Origin: Nocardia abscessus
GTDB taxonomy: Bacteria > Actinomycetota > Actinomycetes > Mycobacteriales > Mycobacteriaceae
Length of the DNA stretch: 64,000 bases
Direction: 5' to 3'
NCBI RefSeq assembly: GCF_015477775.1
Contig: NZ_JADLQO010000014.1
Location: 186,001 to 250,000, forward strand
Shown: positions 1-8,605 of the stretch, piece after piece
How positions within the stretch are numbered: the first letter of the stretch is position 1
How the letters are laid out: each line of letters opens with the position of its first letter
Position numbers and translations under genes: made by a program
Notes under the pieces: generated by a model
The model's database searches: none
Seen by the model: the letters and a program-made list of their open reading frames with translations, nothing else
Told to the model about the DNA's origin: nothing

Positions 1-331
1 GGACCACAAGCCGTCGTCCACCGGTCCCGGTTCGGTGATCCCGCCCGGCAATTCCTCGCCCGCCGCGCGGCCGGAGGTGCCCAAGCCGGAAAGCAGGCCC
101 GCCCCCACGGTCGCGCCGCCCGCCGACTCCACGGCACCGGCGCCCGCGAGCCGTCCGGACTACCCCGGTCAGCCCGGTCACAGCGGCGGCATGGTGCTGC
201 CGCCCGCTCCGCCGCCCGGCGGCAACGACCACGAGCACAAGCCGCGCGACGGACAGCTCGGCGTGACCATCCCGTCCGCTGTGACAGCGGTCGTACCGGT
301 GCTGGGCGAATTCGACGATGACACCCCCTGA
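1..331 (+). CDS. C-terminal part of a Pro-rich protein (5' end outside window)
   Basis: The frame is open from base 2 to a TGA at 329-331, so the gene begins before the window. The visible residues are almost wholly Pro, Ala, Ser, Gly and charged residues, with a Pro/Gly-rich stretch before an acidic C-terminus ending DDDTP. No domain or membrane segment can be seen, so the function is unknown. The next gene starts inside its end (14-base overlap), so the two are probably co-transcribed and translationally coupled. A GTG at 35 could also be an internal start, but the upstream sequence reads on in the same frame. Confidence 0.6.
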   Translation, partial: DHKPSSTGPGSVIPPGNSSPAARPEVPKPESRPAPTVAPPADSTAPAPASRPDYPGQPGHSGGMVLPPAPPPGGNDHEHKPRDGQLGVTIPSAVTAVVPVLGEFDDDTP

Positions 332-1310
332 CCGGGACCATCCCAGTCAGGGCGCGAGCCAGAGCAATCCGTTCGACACGGGTCTGCCGATGCTGCGCAT
401 TCCCGCGGGCAAGCCGTCGAAGCGACGTCGTTCACCCGGCCGTCGCAAGCAGGTTCGGCGCCGCGAGCCGGAGTACGAGGTCGCGGAGCCGCCGCGCGAG
501 CCGGAGCGGCAGAGTTCCCGGCCGCAGTTCGGCGAGTGGGAACAATGGCTCGATCCCGCGCCACCGGCCGAGCGAGCGCCGCGACCGCAGACCGCGCAGC
601 AGCGCAGCGCGCCCGTCGCCGCGGAACCGCCCCAGGTCGAGGACGGCCTTGTCAAGGCGCCCGCCATCGTCAACCGATCCGGTCGCCATCCCGGCACGCC
701 CGTGCGCCATCCGCGGCGCTCCGATCAACAGCGCGGCAATCGCTCGCTGACCGCCTTGATCGTCCTCGCCATCGTGGTCGCCACCGTCTCGATCGGCCTG
801 GCCATGATCTACGGTTCCGGATCGAATTCGCGTAAGGCGGCGGTCACGTCGCCCGCGCGCGCGGCCGGACCCGCCGCCGTCCCCGCCACGTCCACGTCCC
901 GGGTCAAGCCACCGTGGGCCATCGCGACGCCGGGATGCGAGCAGAAGCGCACCGCCGATGTCGTTTCCGGCACCGATCCGGGCGGCACCGGCAGCGGCCC
1001 CGACGCCATCTTCGCCTTCGAGTACGCCTATTACGCCGAGCGGTCGGGATACCGGGCCCGCGCTGTGGTCGCGCCCGACGCGGCGGTGGCGCCCGCCGAT
1101 CAGATCCAGCGCGGTATCAACCAAGTGCCGGCGGGCACCCGGTACTGCGTCCAGATCTCCCGGGCCGGTGACGGCCCCGAGGGCCAAGCGCGGTGGGAAG
1201 TCCGATTGACCCAGCAATTTCCCGACGAGGACCCGAACACCTTCACGCAGTTCATCACGACCCGGACCGGTACGGACCAAACGCTGATCACGGGAATCAC
1301 CGCAGGCTGA
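318..1310 (+). CDS. Single-pass membrane protein with extracytoplasmic C-terminal domain (DUF8176-like)
   Basis: A 330-residue protein with three parts. The first is a basic, Pro-rich, disordered cytoplasmic region (about 1-143). The second is one hydrophobic segment at about 144-167 beginning LTALIVLAIVVATV. The third is a folded C-terminal domain with two Cys (in PGCEQ and RYCVQ) that could form a disulfide outside the membrane. I think the C-terminal part resembles the actinobacterial DUF8176 family; this is from memory and not certain. The ATG at 318 overlaps the preceding gene by 14 bases. Function is unknown. The topology suggests an envelope protein. Confidence 0.75.
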   Translation: MTPPDRDHPSQGASQSNPFDTGLPMLRIPAGKPSKRRRSPGRRKQVRRREPEYEVAEPPREPERQSSRPQFGEWEQWLDPAPPAERAPRPQTAQQRSAPVAAEPPQVEDGLVKAPAIVNRSGRHPGTPVRHPRRSDQQRGNRSLTALIVLAIVVATVSIGLAMIYGSGSNSRKAAVTSPARAAGPAAVPATSTSRVKPPWAIATPGCEQKRTADVVSGTDPGGTGSGPDAIFAFEYAYYAERSGYRARAVVAPDAAVAPADQIQRGINQVPAGTRYCVQISRAGDGPEGQARWEVRLTQQFPDEDPNTFTQFITTRTGTDQTLITGITAG

Positions 1311-1477
1311 TTCGCTCGGCTCGGCGCTACCCGGGCCGGAACATGCCGGTTACGCAGCGGATAGCGGCCGGCGCCGAGATTGTTTGCGAACAGCGCTATT
1401 CATAGAGACCGACGTGCTCTAGATTCAGTTGTGAGAGTGAACATTTCGACACGACCGCAGAGCGAAAGGTCCGATCG

Positions 1478-2416
1478 TTGCGTCGCCTGAGCCGGATTGC
1501 CCTCGCCATCGCCACCGTCATCGCAGGTCTCACCGTGCCTTTCCTGTCCGTTCAGCCCGCCCAGGCGGCGCCGACGGTGCGCTGGGAGACCCGGGTAAGC
1601 GACCGGATCCTGGACATCGGGCTCTCCTCGCCCAACCTCGAGGGCCCGGACTGGTCGGTCAAGGTGGTCCGGCTGCTGCTCCCGCCGGGCTGGTCCAAGG
1701 ACGCCGCCCGGACCTGGCCCACCGTGTGGGTGCTGCACGGCGGCTTCGACGACCACAAGTCCTGGACCGACAAGGGCGATCTCGAGGCGCTCACCGCGGG
1801 CAAGGAGGCGATCTTCGTGCTGCCCGAAACGAGCTGGTGCAGCGCCTATTCCAATTGGTACAACGACGGTCGCGGCGGTCCGCCCGCCTGGGAGAGCTAC
1901 CTCCTGGAGGACGTGCGCACCCTGCTGGAATCGGGCTACCGCGCCAATTCGACACGCGCCATCGCGGGTAACTCCATGGGCGGCCTCGGCGCTATGAAAT
2001 TCGCCGCGGCGCACCCGGGTTGGTTCAACTCGGCCGCCTCGTTCAGCGGCAACGTCGACCCGCTGCACGACTCCGGTGCACCGGGCGAACCCGACAAGCC
2101 CGGCCAGGGCTGCGCCGCCGACTGGAAACGGGTCTGGGGCGACTACGCCGTCCACCGCGATCTCTGGGTCGCCAACAACCCGTACAGCCGGGCCGCCGAC
2201 CTCACCGGCATTCCGCTGTTCGTCTCCTACGGCAAGGGCGATCCGGTGGAGTCCGCCGCCTACGAGCAGAACTTCCGCTTCGTGGACCGTCTGCAACAGC
2301 TCGGGGCGCAGGTGGACGAGCGGTATGTCCCGAATCATGGCCACAACTGGGACGCCTGGAAGTTCCAGATGCGCGCCGCCCTGCCCATGCTGCTGTCCTC
2401 GGTGGGCGCGGCGTAG
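1478..2416 (+). CDS. Secreted antigen-85-like alpha/beta-hydrolase esterase
   Basis: 312 residues. The N-terminus is a Sec signal peptide (RR at 2-3, hydrophobic core, Ala-rich cleavage region near residue 31). The mature part is an esterase D / antigen-85-type alpha/beta hydrolase: an oxyanion-region VLHGG, the nucleophile elbow GNSMGG with Ser166, and a late GHNWDAW carrying the probable catalytic His. In mycolic-acid bacteria such proteins are mycolyltransferases or related envelope esterases; which substrate this one uses cannot be told. The TTG start at 1478 is chosen because GAAAGG lies ten bases upstream and the signal peptide begins there. It stands alone, convergent with the next gene. 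Confidence 0.85.
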   Translation: MRRLSRIALAIATVIAGLTVPFLSVQPAQAAPTVRWETRVSDRILDIGLSSPNLEGPDWSVKVVRLLLPPGWSKDAARTWPTVWVLHGGFDDHKSWTDKGDLEALTAGKEAIFVLPETSWCSAYSNWYNDGRGGPPAWESYLLEDVRTLLESGYRANSTRAIAGNSMGGLGAMKFAAAHPGWFNSAASFSGNVDPLHDSGAPGEPDKPGQGCAADWKRVWGDYAVHRDLWVANNPYSRAADLTGIPLFVSYGKGDPVESAAYEQNFRFVDRLQQLGAQVDERYVPNHGHNWDAWKFQMRAALPMLLSSVGAA

Positions 2417-2484
2417 TCGGCTGACGACCTCGGGTCGAACACTTCGCAACGCCGTGCACGGGCGACTCGGCCGGGGCCGCGACC

Positions 2485-2895
2485 TCAGCGCGGCGTCAGC
2501 TTGACCACCGGAATCACCCGGTCGGTCTTCTCCTGGTACTCGGCGAAGCCGGGCATCACCTCGACCATCGCGGCGTAGAGGCGATCGCGTTCCGGTCCCT
2601 CGGTGACCGGAGTCGCCGTCGCCCCCAGCGTTTCGGTGCCGATCTCGAGGGTGACCTCGGGATGGGCCCGCACGTTGTGGAACCAGTCGGGGTTGGTGGG
2701 AGCGCCCGCTTTGGAGGCGATGACCACGATGTCCTCGCCGTCGCGAATGAAGGCGAGCGGATTGGTGCGCGGCAGACCGGATTTGGCGCCGATGCTGGTG
2801 AGCAGCAGGAGTTCGCGACCCGCGAAGGGACCGCCGACCTTGCCCTGGTTGGCGCGGAATTCTTCGATGATCTGGGCGTTCCAATCGCCTGCCAT
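2485..2895 (-). CDS. Deazaflavin (F420)-dependent nitroreductase-family protein, Ddn-like
   Basis: 136 residues, the usual size of the actinobacterial Ddn-like split-barrel family, which binds coenzyme F420. Typical sequence is LLLLTSIGAKSGLPRTNPL followed by a conserved beta-strand region with NPDWFHNVRAHPEV. The family reduces nitroimidazoles, quinones and other activated substrates; the physiological substrate here is unknown. The ATG at 2895 has GGAGAG a few bases upstream. It faces the secreted esterase gene tail to tail with a 68-base gap. A second member lies at 19422-19817 and a PPOX-type relative at 9751-10140. Confidence 0.88.
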   Translation of the reverse strand: MAGDWNAQIIEEFRANQGKVGGPFAGRELLLLTSIGAKSGLPRTNPLAFIRDGEDIVVIASKAGAPTNPDWFHNVRAHPEVTLEIGTETLGATATPVTEGPERDRLYAAMVEVMPGFAEYQEKTDRVIPVVKLTPR

Positions 2896-3076
2896 GACTT
2901 GTCTCTCCTGGGAGTCGGGTGCGCCGGGTCGTGCGCGAGCCTACCCAGGCTTGTGAACCAACAGCCACCCAAGAGCGGAAGAGGGACGGCGCTGGGTCAT
3001 CGGCAACCTCGACTGCCCTTCCCCCGCTACCGTGGGTGTCGCTGTCGTATCACCGATCACCTCTGCTGGAGGCGTC

Positions 3077-3889
3077 TTGCGCACCATCGCTCGCGTACTG
3101 CTCGTCCTGGCGGTTCTCGCCTGCGCCGCCGTGTCGATTCCGCCCGCGGCGCTCGGCGCGCCACCCGCCGGTCACCTCGACGACGCCACCTCGCGCAAGC
3201 TCGACGAATTGCTGTCGGTGCGTGCTCAGGCGCCCGCCTCGGCGAGCAAGGCGGAGTTGATCGAGCTGCTGTCGCGGCCGTTCCTCGGTACGCCGTACGG
3301 CGCGAACATGCTCGTCGGGTCGGCGACCGAGCCCGAACAGCTGGTCATCGACTTCCGCCGGGTGGATTGCTTCACCTACCTCGACTATGTCGAGGCGCTG
3401 AGCAGATCGACCGATCGGGACCAGTTCACGACGAATCTGATCGAAACCCGCTATGCCGATGGCCGAGTCGATTTCCGCCAGCGCAAACACTTCTTCAGCG
3501 ATTGGTCCCACACCGCCCGAGTCGCGGCCACCGACATCACGGCGACCCTGAGCACCGAGGCGGTGACGGTCACCAAGCACCTCAACGCGAAAGCCGACGG
3601 CGGTAACCATCTGCCCGGATTGCCCGTGGTGGATCGCGCCGTCACCTACGTGCCCAGCGCCGCGGTCGACCAGGACGTCGTGAGCAGGCTTCGCACCGGC
3701 GACTACATCGGCGCCTACACCGACCGACCGGGCCTGGACGTCACCCACGTCGGCATCTTCGTCATGACCCCCGCGGGCGCGGTCTTCCGCAACGCGTCTT
3801 CGCTCGCGGGCAACAACAGGGTGGTGGACTCGCCCTTCGCCGAATACGTCCGGTCCACCCCGGGCATCGTCGTCCTCCGCGCGCGATAG
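3077..3889 (+). CDS. Secreted N-acetylmuramoyl-L-alanine amidase-like (DUF1460) protein
   Basis: 270 residues with an N-terminal signal peptide ending near ALGAPPAG. The mature domain matches the DUF1460 family, an NlpC/P60-type papain-like fold thought to act on peptidoglycan. Key elements are the Cys in RRVDCFTYLDYVEAL (nucleophile) and the His in DVTHVGIFV. The TTG at 3077 is preferred over an upstream GTG at 3032 because TGGAGG lies at 3067-3072 and the signal peptide then starts properly with an Arg. Likely role is cell-wall trimming in the periplasm. Convergent with the monooxygenase gene, 24 bases away. Confidence 0.82.
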   Translation: MRTIARVLLVLAVLACAAVSIPPAALGAPPAGHLDDATSRKLDELLSVRAQAPASASKAELIELLSRPFLGTPYGANMLVGSATEPEQLVIDFRRVDCFTYLDYVEALSRSTDRDQFTTNLIETRYADGRVDFRQRKHFFSDWSHTARVAATDITATLSTEAVTVTKHLNAKADGGNHLPGLPVVDRAVTYVPSAAVDQDVVSRLRTGDYIGAYTDRPGLDVTHVGIFVMTPAGAVFRNASSLAGNNRVVDSPFAEYVRSTPGIVVLRAR

Positions 3890-3913
3890 GCCGCACCGAG
3901 CACGCCTGCCGGG

Positions 3914-5419
3914 CTATGCGACCGGCGCAGGCTGCCGCACCGCCGATTTCGGCGTCGCGGTGAGCGTCTTGTCCAAGTCCGTGCGCAACGTGGTGGCCGA
4001 ATCGAGCAGATAGTTCTGCCGCACCCGCCACGGATGACGATCGCCCTGGCGCGGGAAGTCGCCGATGGAGCGCTGGATGTAACCGGAGGCCAGATCCAGC
4101 AGCGGGTGCTCGGCGAGCTCGCCCTGCGGCTGCGGCACCACGGCGGCGTAGCCCTTGCGATCCATGTGGTTGAGCACCTTGCAGATCAGCCGGGAGGTGA
4201 GATCGGCGCGCAGCGTCCAGGACGCGTTGGTGTACCCGATGCACACGGCGAAGTTGGGCACGCCGGTGATCATGGTCCCCTGCCAGACGAACTGGTCGGA
4301 CAACTCCACTCGCGCGCCGTCGACACTGGGCGCGATACCCCCGAAGGCCAGCAGTTTCAACCCCGTCGCGGTGATCACGACGTCCGCCTCCAGCACACGC
4401 CCCGACTTCAGCCGGATACCCTCCGGCACGAAGGTGTCGATGTGGTCGGTGACGACCTCGGCCTTGCCTTTCTTCATCGCCTTGAAGAAATCCGCGTCCG
4501 GGACCGCGCACAGCCGCTGGTCCCACGGGTTGTAGCTGGGCGTGAAGTGCTCCGCGACGGCCTCGTCGTCCTTCAGGATGCGCGTGGTGAGGCCGGTGAG
4601 CAGCTTGCGCGCCGCTTCCGGACGCCGTCGGCAGTACTGGTAGAAGCCGATGCCGAAGAGGATGTTCTTGGTGCGGATCACGCGATGAGCCAGCCGCGGC
4701 GGGAGTAGTTCGCGGACCTTGTCGGCCACTTTGTCCCGGCCGGGTACGGCGCTGATCCAGGTCGGCGTGCGCTGCAGCATCGTCACCAGCTGCGCCTGCT
4801 GCGCCATGGCCGGAACCAGCGTGACAGCGGTGGCTCCGCTGCCGATCACGACGACGCGCTTGCCGCGGTAGTCGAAGTCCTCGGGCCAGAACTGCGGGTG
4901 CACCACCTCGCCCGCGAAGGAGGAGATGCCGGGGAACTCCGGCGCGTACGGCTGCTCGTAGTCGTAGTACCCGGCGCAGGCGTAGAGGAAGCCGCAGGTG
5001 AGCGTGCGCGTCTCGGTGCCGCCGGACCCGTCGCGCTGCTCTAGCGTCAACGTCCAGCGTGCGGTGCCGCTGTCCCAGTCGGCGGCGACCACTCTGGTGC
5101 GATAGCGGATGTGCCGGTCGATGCCGTGCTCCGTCGCGGTCTCGGTGATGTAGCGCAGGATCGACGGGCCGTCGGCGATCGACTTGGCGTCGCGCCACGG
5201 CTTGAACGGGTAGCCGAGGGTGAACATGTCGGAGTCCGAGCGAATCCCCGGGTAGCGGAACAGGTCCCAGGTGCCGCCCAGCACGTCGCGGGCCTCGAGG
5301 ACGGCGTAGGACTTGCCACGGCACTCGGTCTGCAGCCGGTAGGCCGCGCCGATACCGGAGAGGCCGGCGCCGACGATCACGACATCGAGGTGTTCCGGTA
5401 CTGCGACGGTCTCGGTCAT
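3914..5419 (-). CDS. Flavin-containing Baeyer-Villiger-type monooxygenase (EthA-like)
   Basis: 501 residues. The N-terminal FAD motif is VIVGAGLSGIGAAYRL. The second dinucleotide motif (NADPH) is VVVIGSGATAVTLVPA. Between them is SFAGEVVHPQFWPED, which fits the Baeyer-Villiger fingerprint FxGxxxHxxxW. Such enzymes insert oxygen next to a ketone, or oxidise sulfur, using NADPH and O2. The mycobacterial member EthA activates ethionamide and is paired with a regulator, as here. The open frame extends upstream, but the ATG at 5419 has GGAGG just before it and begins right before the FAD motif. Divergent from the AraC-type regulator. Confidence 0.92.
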   Translation of the reverse strand: MTETVAVPEHLDVVIVGAGLSGIGAAYRLQTECRGKSYAVLEARDVLGGTWDLFRYPGIRSDSDMFTLGYPFKPWRDAKSIADGPSILRYITETATEHGIDRHIRYRTRVVAADWDSGTARWTLTLEQRDGSGGTETRTLTCGFLYACAGYYDYEQPYAPEFPGISSFAGEVVHPQFWPEDFDYRGKRVVVIGSGATAVTLVPAMAQQAQLVTMLQRTPTWISAVPGRDKVADKVRELLPPRLAHRVIRTKNILFGIGFYQYCRRRPEAARKLLTGLTTRILKDDEAVAEHFTPSYNPWDQRLCAVPDADFFKAMKKGKAEVVTDHIDTFVPEGIRLKSGRVLEADVVITATGLKLLAFGGIAPSVDGARVELSDQFVWQGTMITGVPNFAVCIGYTNASWTLRADLTSRLICKVLNHMDRKGYAAVVPQPQGELAEHPLLDLASGYIQRSIGDFPRQGDRHPWRVRQNYLLDSATTLRTDLDKTLTATPKSAVRQPAPVA

Positions 5420-5489
5420 GTCCTCCAGTGTGCGAGCCGCGCGGATGGCTTTCTTGACTTTGCACGACAAGTATTTGATCCTCGACGAC

Positions 5490-6506
5490 ATGTCGGTGAT
5501 TCGGTCCGCCGGGTTGCGCGGGTTCCGCGCCACCGTGGCAGAGCTGGGCGGGGACGCCGAGGCGCTGGCCGCGGCGTGCGGCTTGCCGGTGGCCGCGTTG
5601 GATGCCGACGACCTGCTCGTGCCCGACGAGCGGGTCGCGGGCGTGCTGGAGCTGGCCGCGCACCAGCTGCGCTGCCCCGACCTGGGCTTGCGGATCTCCC
5701 AGCGGCAGGACCTGGACATGCTCGGCCCGCTGGCGCTGGCCATCCGGAATTCGCCGTCACTGGCCGACGTGCTCGAATGCTCGGCCCGGTATCTGTTCCT
5801 GCACGCGCGGTCGCTGAGCCTCACGCTGGAGCCGGACCCCTACGGCGATCGCGGAGTGATCGCGCTGCGGTACGGCGTGCAGCCCGGATTGCCGACCCCT
5901 GTTCAGGGCACCGACCTGGGACTGGCGTTCGTGCATCGCACCATTCAGCGTCTGGTGGGCGACCGCTACGGGTTGCGCTCGGTCGAGCTGCCGTATCGGC
6001 CGGAGGCGCCGGTCGCCGGCTACGAGGAGTTCTTCGGCGCCGCGGTGCGCGTCGAGCGGCCGTTCGCGGCGCTGCGGGTGCCGAGCAGCCTGGCGAGCAG
6101 ACCGCTGACCGGCGGTGACGAGAACCTGCACCGGTTGGCCATCGCGTTTCTCGCCGAACAGTCCGGCGGCGCGGACGCGGCGATCACTCCGAAGGTGCGC
6201 GCCGCCGTCCGGCAGCTGCTCGGCACGTCCGCGCCCGAGATCGGCGCTGTCGCCCGGCTGCTGACCGTGCACCCGCGCACACTGCAACGACGTCTCGCGG
6301 CCGAGCGCACCTCGTTCGCCGCCATCCTGGACGAGGTGCGCCGTGATGCGGCGCGCCGGTATCTGACCACGACCGATATGCCGATGAGTCAGGTCGCCTC
6401 GCTGATCGGGCTGTCGGAACAGGCGACGTTCACCCGATGCGCCCGAAGGTGGTGGGGCACAACGCCTACCGCGCTGCGCCGCACCGGATCGCAGGGAAGG
6501 ACATAG
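5490..6506 (+). CDS. AraC-family transcriptional regulator (OruR/ArgR-type sensor plus HTH)
   Basis: 338 residues if translation starts at the ATG at 5490; in-frame starts further upstream would add 24 residues and overlap the divergent gene. The N-terminal about 200 residues look like the AraC-type arabinose-binding-domain-like region. The C-terminus holds the AraC double helix-turn-helix: ARLLTVHPRTLQRRLAAE and then MSQVASLIGLSEQATFTRC. Head-to-head arrangement with the monooxygenase gene, with only 70 bases between starts, suggests it controls that gene and perhaps itself. I see no strong Shine-Dalgarno sequence. Confidence 0.88.
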   Translation: MSVIRSAGLRGFRATVAELGGDAEALAAACGLPVAALDADDLLVPDERVAGVLELAAHQLRCPDLGLRISQRQDLDMLGPLALAIRNSPSLADVLECSARYLFLHARSLSLTLEPDPYGDRGVIALRYGVQPGLPTPVQGTDLGLAFVHRTIQRLVGDRYGLRSVELPYRPEAPVAGYEEFFGAAVRVERPFAALRVPSSLASRPLTGGDENLHRLAIAFLAEQSGGADAAITPKVRAAVRQLLGTSAPEIGAVARLLTVHPRTLQRRLAAERTSFAAILDEVRRDAARRYLTTTDMPMSQVASLIGLSEQATFTRCARRWWGTTPTALRRTGSQGRT

Positions 6507-6661
6507 CCGCACAACACTTTCGGGTGACGGCGCGACAACGGAACGGCGTACGATTCGCCCGTTTCGGTAACGGTTGCCACGGAAAGTGATCGGTCCATTC
6601 CCTCCTCGACGCCGGGTCTTTACCGTCGAAGACGAGGTAGGTGTGCACCGAAGGGGGACCC

Positions 6662-8605
6662 ATGAGCACCGATACCTGGCTTGCCCGTGTCGCGGACACG
6701 CTGGCCCGCATCCCCGGCTTCACCTCTCAGCAGGGAGCATTCCTCGCCGACGCGCTGGCGCAGCCGGGGCGGTACCTGCTGGCGCACCGGGACGCGGGAC
6801 GCGCGCCCGCCGACCACGCGCATGCGCTGCTGGTCTGCGGCACAGGTCTTTTCGCGTTGCGCTTCGCCGACGACGTACCTGCCGAGCTCGACGACATCCG
6901 GCGCGACGTCGAAGCGAGGTTCGGCAAGTTGCAGTTCGGGCGGGAGAAGGTGGTCGCCCACGACGTGCAGATCGTCCTGCTCGTCCCCGCCGGCGTCGGC
7001 CTGCGCGAGGACGGCCGGTTCGCCGTCGCCGGGCCCGGCGAGCTCGATCGGGTGATCCGCACACGAAACCGGCGGCTGCGCCCGAGCCGGGTACAGGCGA
7101 TCGCGAACACGATCGCGCATCAGTCCGCACGCGAATACGACCTGCTGGAGATCGAAGAGGACGGCCCACCCGATCTCGCCCTGCTCGAGCGATCGGATGT
7201 GCTTGCTCCGCAACGGGACACCGCGCTGCGGATGCCGTTCCAGCACTGGATGACCTTCCTGGATCCCGAACAGGAACTCCTTGTCACCCGCACCTACACC
7301 GGCCCGGCACGGGTGGCAGGCCCTGCGGGCACCGGGAAGACGGTGGTGGCCCTGCACCGCATGGCCAGACAGGCCAAGCGATCCACCGGCCGTCAGCTCT
7401 ACACGACGTTCGTCAAGACGCTGGCGAGCTGCCAGGAAACCTACTTCCGCCGGCTCGCGCCAGGAACCGAAGGCCGTGTCCAGTTCGCCGGGCTGCATTC
7501 CTGGGCTCTGGATTTCCTCGGCCGCCGGATAGCGGCGCCGAGACTCGATCCGCAGGGAGCCGATCAGGTCTTCGGCCGGGTCTGGGAGCGCGCGAGAGCG
7601 GACTTCGAGGACATCGAGCCGCACGAGAGCTATTGGCGGGAGGAGATCGACCGGGTCATCAAGGGCCGGGAGATCGATGATCTCGACGTCTATCAGCGCA
7701 CCGAGCGCTTCGGACGCGACGGCGTGCGCCTCGACGGGGAGCGGCGCGCCGAGGTGTGGCGCAAGCTCTACGTCCCCTACGTGACCGAGATGCGCAGACG
7801 CGGCATCTCCGACTACAGCGACGTGATCGCCGTCGCGCTGGCCGAGATCCGCAACGAACCACTGGCGCAACCGTACGACGCGGTCGTCGTGGACGAGGTG
7901 CAGGACATGACGCTGGCCGGGCTGCGGCTGGCCCACGCCATCGCCGGGGGCAACGGATCGAGTCCGCTGCTGCTGCTCGGCGACGGGCAGCAGCAGGTGT
8001 ACGCGGGCGGTTGGCGGATGGCCGACGCGGGCATCAACCTGCGCGGCCGCGGGGAGATCCTGCGGGTGAACTACCGCAATCGCCGCCGCGTGTGGGAGAA
8101 CGCGGCGGGCATCGAAGCGGTGAACGCGCTGGGCGATTTCGACGACGCGCCCGGTGTGCTGTTGCGCGACGCCGACGTGGCCCTGCCCGACGGCTTGGTG
8201 CACGTCTGGCGTGGACCGGACCAGTACCTGGAGGCGGCGCTGGTGCGCGGCATCCGCGAATGCGGGAAACCGCTGTCGGACATCGCCGTACTGACCAGGA
8301 CGCGTCATGAGGCCGACCGGCTCGTCGGGGCGCTCGACGCCGTCGGCATCGCGACCCTGCGCCTCGAGGAGTACGACGGCACACCGGTGGCCGCGGTCAA
8401 GGTCGGCACGGTCCACCGCGCCAAGGGCCTCGACTTCGCGGCCGTCTTCCACCCGACCTGGTCGGGCGGCACGCAGCCCGGGGCGGGCGCGAGCCGCGAA
8501 CGAGCCGAACTCGCCGACCGGCAGAAGCTCGTCGCGATCACCCGAGCGCGCGACTACGCGTGGATCGGCATCCGAGACGACCGTCCAGGCGCCGACCGGG
8601 CCTAG
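6662..8605 (+). CDS. UvrD/Rep-like superfamily 1 DNA helicase
   Basis: 647 residues. The Walker A motif GPAGTGKT occupies 220-227, and the Walker B VVVDEVQD has Asp411-Glu412. Later motifs are LGDGQQQVY, VNYRNRR (motif IV-like) and VGTVHRAKGLDFAAVF (motif V), with a C-terminal VAITRARDYAWIGI (motif VI). The first about 200 residues precede the helicase core and carry no motif I recognise. The ATG at 6662 has AAGGGGGA upstream. SF1A enzymes of this type translocate 3' to 5' on single-stranded DNA in repair or defence. No recB-, nuclease- or CRISPR-like partner is adjacent. Its stop overlaps that of the convergent sigma factor gene in a shared CTAG. Confidence 0.9.
   Translation: MSTDTWLARVADTLARIPGFTSQQGAFLADALAQPGRYLLAHRDAGRAPADHAHALLVCGTGLFALRFADDVPAELDDIRRDVEARFGKLQFGREKVVAHDVQIVLLVPAGVGLREDGRFAVAGPGELDRVIRTRNRRLRPSRVQAIANTIAHQSAREYDLLEIEEDGPPDLALLERSDVLAPQRDTALRMPFQHWMTFLDPEQELLVTRTYTGPARVAGPAGTGKTVVALHRMARQAKRSTGRQLYTTFVKTLASCQETYFRRLAPGTEGRVQFAGLHSWALDFLGRRIAAPRLDPQGADQVFGRVWERARADFEDIEPHESYWREEIDRVIKGREIDDLDVYQRTERFGRDGVRLDGERRAEVWRKLYVPYVTEMRRRGISDYSDVIAVALAEIRNEPLAQPYDAVVVDEVQDMTLAGLRLAHAIAGGNGSSPLLLLGDGQQQVYAGGWRMADAGINLRGRGEILRVNYRNRRRVWENAAGIEAVNALGDFDDAPGVLLRDADVALPDGLVHVWRGPDQYLEAALVRGIRECGKPLSDIAVLTRTRHEADRLVGALDAVGIATLRLEEYDGTPVAAVKVGTVHRAKGLDFAAVFHPTWSGGTQPGAGASRERAELADRQKLVAITRARDYAWIGIRDDRPGADRA

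Noticed and set aside
5454-5489. TTGACT followed by GATCCT as a promoter for the AraC gene
   Set aside because: The -10 does not fit TAnnnT, and the spacing to the start is arbitrary.
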